Source of the DNA: an uncultured Brachyspira sp.
Lineage (GTDB): Bacteria > Cyanobacteriota > Vampirovibrionia > Gastranaerophilales > Gastranaerophilaceae
Direction: 5' to 3'
Length of the DNA: 16,839 bases
Assembly (NCBI GenBank): GCA_900321895.1
Contig: ONYB01000022.1
Location: forward strand, 1-16,839
The number at the start of each line of letters is the position of its first letter. Position 1 is the stretch's first letter. A program made the position numbers and the translations under genes. Below, one piece after another: positions 6,056-13,090 of the stretch. The notes under the pieces are model-generated. The model made no database searches. It saw only the letters and a program-made list of their open reading frames with translations, and was not told where the DNA came from.

Positions 6056-6064
6056 TGTTATGAT
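6056..6064 (+). promoter_or_regulatory. Upstream extended -10 element of the sigma operon
   Basis: TGTTATGAT fits a TGn-extended -10 box (TATGAT, 6059-6064). Predicted initiation near 6071 would give a leader of about 65 bases. It could be a basal housekeeping promoter for the anti-sigma/sigma/LTxxQ operon. The -35 region is poor. Confidence 0.35.
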
Positions 6065-6086
6065 TTATTACAAAAAAAGTAAAAAA

Positions 6087-6112
6087 TGAACATTTTGGCA
6101 TCTCCATTCGTT
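6087..6112 (+). promoter_or_regulatory. Candidate ECF-type autoregulatory promoter
   Basis: TGAACA (6087-6092) and CGTT (6109-6112) are separated by 16 bases. This resembles the ECF promoter form known from Bacillus SigW-like factors (TGAAAC, 16 bases, CGTA). It lies about 25 bp before a gene cluster containing an ECF sigma factor, so autoregulation is a reasonable inference. A sigma-70 reading (TTGGCA 6095-6100, 16 bases, TAGTAT 6117-6122) competes for the same bases. Confidence 0.4.
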
Positions 6113-6135
6113 ATATTAGTATAGAGGAAAAAAAA

Positions 6136-6480
6136 ATGAAAGATAAATGTACCAAATATGAAGCATTATTCACATTTTCAGATGAAGAATATTTAAAAAG
6201 TCATCTCAAAGATTGCGAAGAATGTCAAAAAGAACAAGAAAAAATGGATAAAGTTTCAAAACTTTTGCAAGAAGTTAAATTTGAGTTGATAAAAAAAAGA
6301 AGATCAACGGCGAAAGCAAAATTTGCTTGTGCAATGCTAGCTCTTTTGATGAGTGGCACATTATTGGGCATTATAAACTTTAATCAAGACGTATCAGATA
6401 TTCTTCACTACGGACAAACTTTAAGCAGTGAAGATTACGGATTTCCGGTAGACTCGTACGGTTTAATTATGGTGGATTAA
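6136..6480 (+). CDS. Zinc-finger membrane anti-sigma factor
   Basis: Probably holds the downstream ECF sigma factor inactive at the inner membrane. The N-terminal part carries a zinc-binding anti-sigma signature: C5, then H23-x3-C27-x2-C30 (HLKDCEEC). Residues of about 31-60 are a charged helix for sigma binding. One transmembrane helix follows (about 62-82, KFACAMLALLMSGTLLGII), preceded by a positive cluster KKRRSTAKAK that predicts the N-terminus inside. A short external tail of about 32 residues remains, small for a sensor, so sensing may depend on the LTxxQ protein two genes downstream. Ribosome site AGAGGA stands 7 bases before the ATG. The stop overlaps the sigma start as TAATG. Confidence 0.83.
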   Translation: MKDKCTKYEALFTFSDEEYLKSHLKDCEECQKEQEKMDKVSKLLQEVKFELIKKRRSTAKAKFACAMLALLMSGTLLGIINFNQDVSDILHYGQTLSSEDYGFPVDSYGLIMVD

Positions 6481-6977
6481 TGAATTTTAAAGAGATTATA
6501 AAAATAAACAGAGAGAATGTTAAAAATATTATAAAAATGATTACCAAGAGCGAAAATGAGGATCTTGAGCAGGAAGTTTATTTGAAAGTATGGAAAAATT
6601 CAGATAAATACACAGAAAAAGGGAGTTTTAAGGGCTGGGTAAACACGATTGCAAAGAATGTGTCAAAAGATTATCTCAAACTTGCTTATAATCGTAAAGA
6701 ACAACTTACAACAGAAGTGGACAAAACTTTTGAGAATATCAAAGACAAAAAATCTTCACCCGAACTAAAACTTATTCAAGGCGACAGGCAAAAAAGAATT
6801 TTAAAAGCTGTTGAAGAATTAAAACCGAAATTCAGAGATGTTGTAATTTATGTTGAAATCTACGGTTATACATACGAAGAATGTGCAAAAAAACTCAAAT
6901 GCCCTGTGGGTACGATAAAATCAAGACTTTATAATGCAAAAAAAGAATTAGCGAATAAATTAAGCGATTTGTTATAA
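6480..6977 (+). CDS. ECF-type RNA polymerase sigma factor
   Basis: Sigma-70 family protein of the extracytoplasmic-function group, redirecting RNA polymerase to stress promoters. At 165 aa it contains only regions 2 and 4. Region 2 spans about residues 10-70, with DLEQEVYLKVWKN (28-40) matching the family's 'DxxQExFxxxW' core-binding helix and GSFKGWVNTIAKN (48-60) the -10 recognition segment. Region 4 spans about 107-160, with YTYEECAKKLKCPVGTIKSR (130-149) as the helix-turn-helix for the -35 box. Its start overlaps the anti-sigma stop by one base (TAATG), and no separate ribosome site is needed. The anti-sigma gene coming first is the less common order and could ensure that inhibitor is made before sigma. 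Confidence 0.9.
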   Translation: MNFKEIIKINRENVKNIIKMITKSENEDLEQEVYLKVWKNSDKYTEKGSFKGWVNTIAKNVSKDYLKLAYNRKEQLTTEVDKTFENIKDKKSSPELKLIQGDRQKRILKAVEELKPKFRDVVIYVEIYGYTYEECAKKLKCPVGTIKSRLYNAKKELANKLSDLL

Positions 6978-6994
6978 AAGAAAGGAAATGTTCT

Positions 6995-7603
6995 ATGAAA
7001 AAAACTTTAATTTTAGCTGGAATTTTAGCTTTGGCATTAAGTTCTCAATGCTATGCGGCAAATTCTTCCGTGCCGACAAAAGCTTCTGTTCCAAGGTCTA
7101 AATGTTGTGAAAAACAACCTCCGTTAAGTATGCAAAGACCGCCTAAAGGACCGGATTTCAAAAAGGCTGAATTCGAAAAACGTTTGAAACTTACAGATGC
7201 TCAAAAAGCTAAAGCCAAGGCTATTCGTGAAAAAGGACACGAACAAATGAAGCCGATTATGGAGCAAATTCGTATTAAGCACGAAGAAATAAGAACTGTT
7301 AGAATGGCAACGAATTTGAAAGCAGAAGAAAAAACTGTAAAAATTGACAAACTTCGTGGAGAACTTCGCGAGTTAAATAAAAAAGCTCATGAATTGAGAA
7401 TGCAAAATATGAAAGAATTTGAAGCTATTCTTACGAAAAAACAACTAAAAGAATTGCAAAAAATGAAAGAAGAAGGCAGAAAAAATTTTGAAAAGAACTT
7501 CAAAAAACAACACGGAAACGATTTAAAACCACCGTTCCCGCCTCCATTCAGGCACAATCCTGACGGCGGAGATTTTCCCCCGCCACCACCTCCTGAAAAA
7601 TAG
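6995..7603 (+). CDS. Exported LTxxQ-motif protein, Spy/CpxP-like
   Basis: A periplasmic helical protein of the Spy/CpxP/CnrX kind, which act as chaperones or as metal and stress sensors. A signal peptide covers about residues 1-21 (MKKTLILAGILALALSSQCYA). Two LTxxQ motifs are present, LTDAQ (66-70) and LTKKQ (146-150), separated by long charged helices. A Cys pair (SKCCEK, 36-40) near the mature N-terminus and two His residues in the tail could bind metal; this is inference. The C-terminus (about 179-202) is a Pro-rich tail ending in PPPPPPEK. Ribosome site AAAGGA (6981-6986). It follows the sigma gene by 17 bp, so it is probably a sigma target and a feedback regulator or stress sensor. Confidence 0.83.
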   Translation: MKKTLILAGILALALSSQCYAANSSVPTKASVPRSKCCEKQPPLSMQRPPKGPDFKKAEFEKRLKLTDAQKAKAKAIREKGHEQMKPIMEQIRIKHEEIRTVRMATNLKAEEKTVKIDKLRGELRELNKKAHELRMQNMKEFEAILTKKQLKELQKMKEEGRKNFEKNFKKQHGNDLKPPFPPPFRHNPDGGDFPPPPPPEK

Positions 7604-7610
7604 TTAAAAC

Positions 7611-7643
7611 AATAGACCTTGCCTCATTTAGTCAAGGTCTATT
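7611..7643 (+). terminator. Hairpin after the sigma operon
   Basis: AATAGACCTTG (7611-7621) and CAAGGTCTATT (7633-7643) form a perfect 11-bp stem with an 11-base loop, just after the LTxxQ stop codon. The bases that follow are A-rich, so it may instead stabilise the 3' end or act together with the next hairpin. Confidence 0.55.
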
Positions 7644-7646
7644 ATT

Positions 7647-7677
7647 AAAAAAAGAGGAGCTTTTCAACTCCTCTTTT
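7647..7677 (-). terminator. Terminator of leuS, possibly bidirectional
   Basis: AAAAGAGGAG (7650-7659) and CTCCTCTTTT (7668-7677) form a 10-bp stem with an 8-base loop. On the minus strand the hairpin is followed by T residues (complement of A7 at 7647-7653), which makes a good intrinsic terminator a few bases after the leuS stop. On the plus strand the arm ends in TTTT, so it may also stop the sigma operon. Confidence 0.85.
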
Positions 7678-7680
7678 CAA

Positions 7681-10185
7681 CTATTTAACTACGATATTAA
7701 CCAATTTTTTCGGGACTACAATCGTTTTGACTATTGTTTTGCCGGCGGTCAGTTCCTTAACTTTCGGACTGTTCAATGCCAACTCTTTCAACTCATCTTG
7801 TGAAAGGCCTTCGTCAGCCTCAATTTTGTCCTTGAGTTTCCCGTTAACCTGAACAATTAAGGTTATTGAGCTTGCCTTAGCAAGGTTTTCGTCCCATTCG
7901 CACCAAGGTTCTTCGTGGATTGAAGTTGTTCCGCCCAAATCGTGCCATGCCTCTTCCGTCAAGTGAACGGCAACCGGTGACATCAATTTCAGTAATGAAA
8001 TAATTGCAAAGCTTAGGACTTCTTTATCCTCGTCGTCAAATTGAGATTTTTTGCCGCACCAGTCATAAATTGCGTTGGTCAACTCGCGATACTTAGAGAT
8101 AACCGTGTTGAATTGGAAGTCGTTTGAAATATCGTTTGTGATATCTTTAATTGCCATGTGTACAACACGTACCAAGTCATCGTTTTCCTTCTTGAGTGAA
8201 CCGTTGTGTTTGAAGTTTAACGCTTTTTCAAGAGAAATGTTTTCTGCGTTGCCCGCAACAAGCCTCCAAACTCTGTTCAAAAACTTGTAGCAACCTTCAA
8301 CACCTGCGTCTGACCAGTCGAAATCTCTTGCCGGCGGTGAATCTGACAAGATAAACAATCTTGCGGTATCAGCCCCGTAATTTTCAAAGATTTCGTCAGG
8401 ATCAACCGTGTTGCCTTTAGATTTTGACATTTTTGAACCGTCTTTCAAAACCATACCTTGTGTCAAGAGATTTTTGAAAGGTTCGTCAAAGTCTAACAAG
8501 CCGATATCTCGCAACGCTTTTGTGAAAAATCTTGAATATAGTAAGTGAAGAATTGCGTGTTCAATACCGCCAACATATTGGTCAACAGGCAACCAATGGT
8601 TAACTTTGTCTTTTGCAAACGGTAATTTATCGTTTTTCGGGTCTGAATATCTTAAATAATACCAGCTTGAACAAATAAAAGTATCCATTGTGTCGGTTTC
8701 ACGTTTAGCTTTTCCTCCACAGCATGGACAAGTCGTTTCCATAAAGGTTTTTGACGTCGTAATCGGTGATTTGCCGACAACGCTGAAATCAACATCTTTC
8801 GGTAATAATACAGGAAGTTGATCTTCCGGAACCGGTTGAATACCGCATTTTTCGCAATAAACAACAGGGATAGGAGCTCCCCAGTATCTTTGACGAGAAA
8901 TCAACCAGTCACGAAGTCTGTATTGGGTCTTAAATTCCCCAAAACCTTCTTTTACGGCTTTTTCGGTGATTGCTTTTTTTGCTTCCTCGTTTTTCATTCC
9001 GTCAAATTCGTTGGAATTTGTCAAAATACCTGCTTCAGTATAAGCCTCTTGCATTTCGGCTGTATTCAAATCTTTGCCTTCAGGTTTAATGACAACTTTT
9101 AATGGCAAGTTATATTTTTTAGCGAATGCAAAATCTCTTGTATCATGCGTCGGAACTGCCATTACAGCACCTGTTCCGTATTCAACGAGTGCATAATCCG
9201 CAGTCCATAGCGGGAATTTTTCGCCGTTGAACGGGTTAATGCAGTGAGTTCCAAGAGGAACACCTGTTTTTACTCTATCTGTCGAAAGTCTTTCGATTTC
9301 GGTCATTTTGCGAGCATTTGCCCGATATTCTTCAACACAAGCCTTGTTTTCAGGTGTTGTTAATTTTTCAATATCCTTGTATTCAGGAGCTACGACGAGA
9401 TAAGTAATCCCGTGAACAGTGTCAGGTCTTGTTGTATAAACCGGAACTTCTATTTTTTCGCCGTTTGGAGCATCAACAACAGGGAATTTGAAAATTGCAC
9501 CGTGTGATTTGCCAATCCAGTTAGCCTGCATTGTTTTTACATTGTCGCCCCAACCTTCGAGTTTGTCCAAATCTTCTAAAAGGACTTCCGCATAATCGGT
9601 AATCTTTACAAACCACTGAGAAAGATATTTTTTTTCAACTTCGTGATCACATCTCCAACATTTGCCGTCGATAACTTGTTCGTTTGCAAGAACAGTTGCA
9701 CATTCGCTACACCAGTTTACGGCAGCTTCTTTTTTATAAACAAGTCCTTTTTTGTAGAGTTGCAAGAATAGCCACTGTGTCCATTTGTAATAATCAGGTT
9801 TGCAAGTAGTAACTTCTCTATTCCAGTCGTAAGAAAGACCGAGTTTTTTTAGTTGTTTTGTCATATAGGCAATGTTTTCGACCGTCCATTTTTCAGGGTC
9901 AACGCCGTGTTTCATTGCTGCGTTTTCTGCCGGAAGTCCGAAACTGTCCCAACCCATCGGGTGCAAGACGTTAAAGCCTTGTGCTTTTTTAAATCTGGCA
10001 ATTACGTCTGTAATTGTGTAGTTTCTGACGTGTCCCATGTGGAGCTTGCCTGATGGGTACGGAAACATTGACAATGCAAAGTATTTCGGTTTGTCGCTGA
10101 TATCAGGAGTTTTGAATGCTCCAGTATCTTCCCAAACTTTTTGCCATTTTTTTTCTATTTCCTGAGGAAAATAACTTTCTTTCAT
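7681..10185 (-). CDS. leuS: Leucyl-tRNA synthetase
   Basis: Class I aminoacyl-tRNA synthetase charging tRNA-Leu in the cytoplasm. The 834-aa protein has the HIGH-type motif HMGH (49-52, in PYPSGKLHMGH) and KMSKS (585-589). The CP1 editing domain carries TTRPDT (251-256) and YGTGAVMAVPTHDTRD (336-351). A zinc site is indicated by C159, C162, C176 and C179, and further Cys pairs lie at C444/C447 and C486/C488/C489. The C-terminal anticodon-binding region follows, with LIVQVNGKLKDKI near the end. The frame reaches upstream to a TTG at 10224, but the ATG at 10185 matches the family start and has GGGAG seven bases before it. No T-box leader is apparent upstream. Confidence 0.97.
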   Translation of the reverse strand: MKESYFPQEIEKKWQKVWEDTGAFKTPDISDKPKYFALSMFPYPSGKLHMGHVRNYTITDVIARFKKAQGFNVLHPMGWDSFGLPAENAAMKHGVDPEKWTVENIAYMTKQLKKLGLSYDWNREVTTCKPDYYKWTQWLFLQLYKKGLVYKKEAAVNWCSECATVLANEQVIDGKCWRCDHEVEKKYLSQWFVKITDYAEVLLEDLDKLEGWGDNVKTMQANWIGKSHGAIFKFPVVDAPNGEKIEVPVYTTRPDTVHGITYLVVAPEYKDIEKLTTPENKACVEEYRANARKMTEIERLSTDRVKTGVPLGTHCINPFNGEKFPLWTADYALVEYGTGAVMAVPTHDTRDFAFAKKYNLPLKVVIKPEGKDLNTAEMQEAYTEAGILTNSNEFDGMKNEEAKKAITEKAVKEGFGEFKTQYRLRDWLISRQRYWGAPIPVVYCEKCGIQPVPEDQLPVLLPKDVDFSVVGKSPITTSKTFMETTCPCCGGKAKRETDTMDTFICSSWYYLRYSDPKNDKLPFAKDKVNHWLPVDQYVGGIEHAILHLLYSRFFTKALRDIGLLDFDEPFKNLLTQGMVLKDGSKMSKSKGNTVDPDEIFENYGADTARLFILSDSPPARDFDWSDAGVEGCYKFLNRVWRLVAGNAENISLEKALNFKHNGSLKKENDDLVRVVHMAIKDITNDISNDFQFNTVISKYRELTNAIYDWCGKKSQFDDEDKEVLSFAIISLLKLMSPVAVHLTEEAWHDLGGTTSIHEEPWCEWDENLAKASSITLIVQVNGKLKDKIEADEGLSQDELKELALNSPKVKELTAGKTIVKTIVVPKKLVNIVVK

Positions 10186-10246
10186 ATTTTTCTCCCTAAC
10201 TGTTTTTCCCAAAGCGTAACACAAATAAGCTTTGGACGCAAATGTA

Positions 10247-10278
10247 TGAATAAGCTAACAAGTAAATAAGTAACTTTC
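10247..10278. repeat. Dispersed octamer-periodic repeat between leuS and malQ
   Basis: Units start at 10247 (TGAATAAG), 10255 (CTAACAAG), 10263 (TAAATAAG) and 10271 (partial). The period of 8 and the unit composition match the array at 14-69, about 10 kb away. It lies in the leader or promoter region of two divergent genes. It may be a remnant of the same repeat family. Confidence 0.55.
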
Positions 10279-10340
10279 TCGTTATAATAAAGACATTTGT
10301 CTTGCACTGTGTTTTGTTTATGTTAGCATTTTTATATAAG

Positions 10341-10349
10341 TGTTATAGA
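10341..10349 (+). promoter_or_regulatory. Extended -10 element of malQ
   Basis: TGTTATAGA gives a TGn-extended -10 (TATAGA, 10344-10349). Initiation near 10356 would leave a leader of about 25 bases, holding an AAAGGGG ribosome site before the ATG at 10381. A -35 box is not convincing. Confidence 0.4.
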
Positions 10350-10380
10350 TTTTTTATTTTAAGGGAAAGGGGTATATTAA

Positions 10381-12243
10381 ATGGTTTGCACATTAGAAAA
10401 AAATGCAACTAAAACTATTCAAAAAGCTTTGAAAACTTTGGGTAAAAAGAACTTTGCGTTCATTATGCACTGTGGAAGTTTTCCTGCTGCTGCCGGTGAA
10501 AATACAGGGTTTGGTACTGTAAACTCAAACGGCGGAAAAGAAGTTATCGATTTCTGTTCCGGAGTTTTTAACTCTATTCAGCTCGGGCCTGCCGGCAAAA
10601 CTAAGGGTTGCGACGCATCACCTTATACCGGAACAATTTTCTCCGGAAATCCACTGTTTATCGATTTGAAACAGCTTACAGAAAAAGAATGGCATTACCT
10701 GCTTTCTGTTGAAACGTACAACGAAATTGTTAATGGAAATCCGAACAAAGAAAACAACAGAACCGCTTATTCTTATATTTACAAAAAGCAAAATGTTGCT
10801 CTACAAGAAGTTTGGACTAATTTTAAAAACCTTAACGACAAGAAGTTGAATAAAGAATTTGAAATTTTTAAACGCGAAAATGATTACTGGTTAGACAAAG
10901 ACAGCCTATACGAAGCTCTTTCGATTGAACATGGAAACGATTATTGGCCTTTGTGGAATTCCGATACCGACAAAAACCTTTTTAACCCGAAATCTATTGA
11001 ACAAAAATTGGAGTTCGGAAAACGTATTGATGAGATTTCTAAAAAATATGCTGATGATATAGAATGTTATAAGTTTATTCAGTTTGTATTAGAAAAACAA
11101 ACTAAAGAAACACTAAATTATGCAAAGAAAAATCACATCAAAATGATTGCAGACAGACAGGTTGCATTCTCTGACCGTGACACTTGGGCTTATCAGTCTT
11201 TATTTTTGGAAGGTTGGATGCTCGGCTGCCCTCCGGATTACTTCTCAAAAGACGGTCAGGCATGGGGGTTCCCTGTAATGGATCCTGAAAAACTTTTCAA
11301 GGCTGACGGTTCTTTAGATGAAGGCGGAATTTTGATGAAAAACCTCTTCAAGAAGATGTTCAAAGAAAACCCTGGAGGTGTAAGAATAGACCACATTGTA
11401 GGTCTGATTGATCCTTGGGTTTATAAAGCAGGTAAAAAACCGAGAATTGAACAGGGGGCAGGCAGATTGTATTCTTCTCCGGAACACCCTGAATTGAAAA
11501 AATACGCAATTCCGTCACTTGATGATTTGGATATGGAACTTGAGGCGGATAAAGAAAAACGTGTCAAAACTTTATCTAAAAAACAAATCAAGTTGTATGG
11601 CAGATTAATTGAAAAAGTGGTTATTGCGGCTGCCGAAGAAGAAGGTTTGGACAAAAACGCAATCGTTTGTGAAGATTTGGGAACATTGACCAATCCTGTT
11701 GCTGAGGTTATGAAAGAATACAAATTGCAGGGCATGAAGTTGACTCAATTTGTTGTTCCGGAAAAACCTGAACACCCTTACAGATGTAAAAATATCACTT
11801 CAAAATGTTGGGCTATGGTCGGAACTCACGACAATGAACCTATTAAAATGTGGGCAGATTCAATGATTAACACTCACGAAGGATATTTGCACGTGAAAAA
11901 TCTTGTCGAAGATTTGGATTTTCCGGATTGGGACGACAAAGATAAGTTGATTGTTGAATTAACGAAAAATGCAGAATTTTTAGCTCAAACAAAATTAGTG
12001 GAAATGTTTGCGTCAAAAGCTGAAAATATCCAAATTTTCTTTACGGATTATTTCAAAATCTATGACGTTTACAACAGACCGGGAACTTCCGGCGAGGCCA
12101 ACTGGAGTTTGAGATTGCCTGATAATTTCTTGGCTATGGAAACAATAGATCTTGCCAATATCCTTAAACTTGCTATAATAGCAAGAGGAAAAGACTTTGC
12201 TCATAAGAATGAAAAGTTAATTAAGGAATTGGACGAAATCTAG
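10381..12243 (+). CDS. malQ: 4-alpha-glucanotransferase (GH77, amylomaltase)
   Basis: Transfers alpha-1,4-glucan segments between maltooligosaccharides, in maltose or glycogen metabolism in the cytoplasm. GH77 signatures are in order: substrate-binding IQLGPAGKTKG and SPYTGTIFSGNPLFIDL (about 66-96), RIDH with the presumed nucleophile D337, EDLG with the presumed acid/base E431, and the transition-state stabiliser in THDN (D484 in GTHDNEP). At 620 aa it is longer than minimal amylomaltases (about 500) but within the family range. After RIDH the usual 'FRG' is replaced by IVGLIDPWVY, so it is a divergent subgroup. No N-terminal signal is seen. The exported TPR/NHL gene follows 5 bp later; no other glycogen gene is nearby. 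Confidence 0.9.
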   Translation: MVCTLEKNATKTIQKALKTLGKKNFAFIMHCGSFPAAAGENTGFGTVNSNGGKEVIDFCSGVFNSIQLGPAGKTKGCDASPYTGTIFSGNPLFIDLKQLTEKEWHYLLSVETYNEIVNGNPNKENNRTAYSYIYKKQNVALQEVWTNFKNLNDKKLNKEFEIFKRENDYWLDKDSLYEALSIEHGNDYWPLWNSDTDKNLFNPKSIEQKLEFGKRIDEISKKYADDIECYKFIQFVLEKQTKETLNYAKKNHIKMIADRQVAFSDRDTWAYQSLFLEGWMLGCPPDYFSKDGQAWGFPVMDPEKLFKADGSLDEGGILMKNLFKKMFKENPGGVRIDHIVGLIDPWVYKAGKKPRIEQGAGRLYSSPEHPELKKYAIPSLDDLDMELEADKEKRVKTLSKKQIKLYGRLIEKVVIAAAEEEGLDKNAIVCEDLGTLTNPVAEVMKEYKLQGMKLTQFVVPEKPEHPYRCKNITSKCWAMVGTHDNEPIKMWADSMINTHEGYLHVKNLVEDLDFPDWDDKDKLIVELTKNAEFLAQTKLVEMFASKAENIQIFFTDYFKIYDVYNRPGTSGEANWSLRLPDNFLAMETIDLANILKLAIIARGKDFAHKNEKLIKELDEI

Positions 12244-12248
12244 TTTTT

Positions 12249-13088
12249 ATGAAAAAAATATTAATCACTTTATTATTAATAACTTCAGCCGCAGGGTTTG
12301 CCTTTGCGGCTGAGGTTTCTACCGAGGCGAAATTACAATATAATCAAGGGGTGGATTATTACAAACTTGGTCGCTATGAGGCAGCTATGTCTGCGTTTAA
12401 ACAGGCTATCGCTATCGATCCCAATTATACGGATGCATATTATAATCTCGGCTCGATTTTAGAATATATGAAACAAGATGATGCAGCACTTACGGTTTTT
12501 AAACAAATTATCGTTAGAAACCCGTCGGATTATGAATCTGTTTTTAAAGCTGCAAATTTGAGTTTTAAGCTTGGCAAAACTGATGCTGCAAAAAAATATC
12601 TTACGATAATACCTCCGTCAAGTTTGGTTTATTCAAAAGCTCAACAACTTGCTAATGCGATGAATACGGATATGCAAACCTTGAGAGCTCAAGATCAGGC
12701 TGCGAAAAAAGCTGCAACAATAATTCCTCAAACAAACGGAGTTTATTCTAATCTCGGAAGCCCGACAGGCATCACCTCAGATGTCAACGGAAACCTTTAT
12801 ATAGCTGCGTTTGCAGATAATGCGATTTATAAAATATCTCCGTCCGGTGAAAAAAAACTTTATGTAAAAGATTCTCGAATTAACGGCCCAATCGGGCTTG
12901 CGATGGACTCCCAAGGAAATTTATACGTCGCTAATTATAATGCGGATAATGTTTTAAAAATCACTTCAGCCGGCACGATTTCCGCATTAATTTCTAACGT
13001 GAAAAAGCCGTATTGCTTATACGTAAAAGGAAGTTTGCTTTTTATTTCTTCGCAGGGTACAGATTCCGTTTTAAGATATAAATTATAA
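12249..13088 (+). CDS. Exported TPR plus NHL-repeat protein
   Basis: A scaffold-type protein, probably periplasmic or outer-surface. Signal peptide MKKILITLLLITSAAGFAFA (1-20). Residues of about 24-125 form TPR repeats, the clearest being about 27-60 (YNQGVDYYKLGRYEAAMSAF then KQAIAIDPNY) and about 61-94 (AYYNLGSILEYMKQDDAALT). After a short linker, residues 170-279 hold two or three NHL-type beta-propeller strands: GITSDVNGNLYIAAFADNAI and GLAMDSQGNLYVANYNADNV, plus a weaker third. That is too few blades for a closed propeller, so it may oligomerise or be partial. The start is 5 bp after malQ, with no strong ribosome site, so coupling is possible. Stop codons of this gene and the opposite histidine kinase are 2 bp apart. 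Confidence 0.82.
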   Translation: MKKILITLLLITSAAGFAFAAEVSTEAKLQYNQGVDYYKLGRYEAAMSAFKQAIAIDPNYTDAYYNLGSILEYMKQDDAALTVFKQIIVRNPSDYESVFKAANLSFKLGKTDAAKKYLTIIPPSSLVYSKAQQLANAMNTDMQTLRAQDQAAKKAATIIPQTNGVYSNLGSPTGITSDVNGNLYIAAFADNAIYKISPSGEKKLYVKDSRINGPIGLAMDSQGNLYVANYNADNVLKITSAGTISALISNVKKPYCLYVKGSLLFISSQGTDSVLRYKL

Positions 13089-13090
13089 TT

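Noticed and set aside
8818..9102. Rightward open frame inside leuS
   Set aside because: It is antisense to strongly conserved LeuS sequence and its translation looks like no known protein; a shadow frame.
10186..10224. Upstream TTG start for leuS
   Set aside because: The 13 extra residues do not fit the LeuS N-terminus. The ATG at 10185 has a GGGAG site before it.
10289..10303. Small hairpin AAGAC-ATTT-GTCTT before malQ
   Set aside because: Only 5 bp of stem, with no T-run; expected by chance in such DNA.
10186..10380. T-box or other riboswitch leader for leuS
   Set aside because: The leuS leader is under 200 bp. I could not find a T-box consensus, a specifier stem or an antiterminator/terminator pair in the minus strand.
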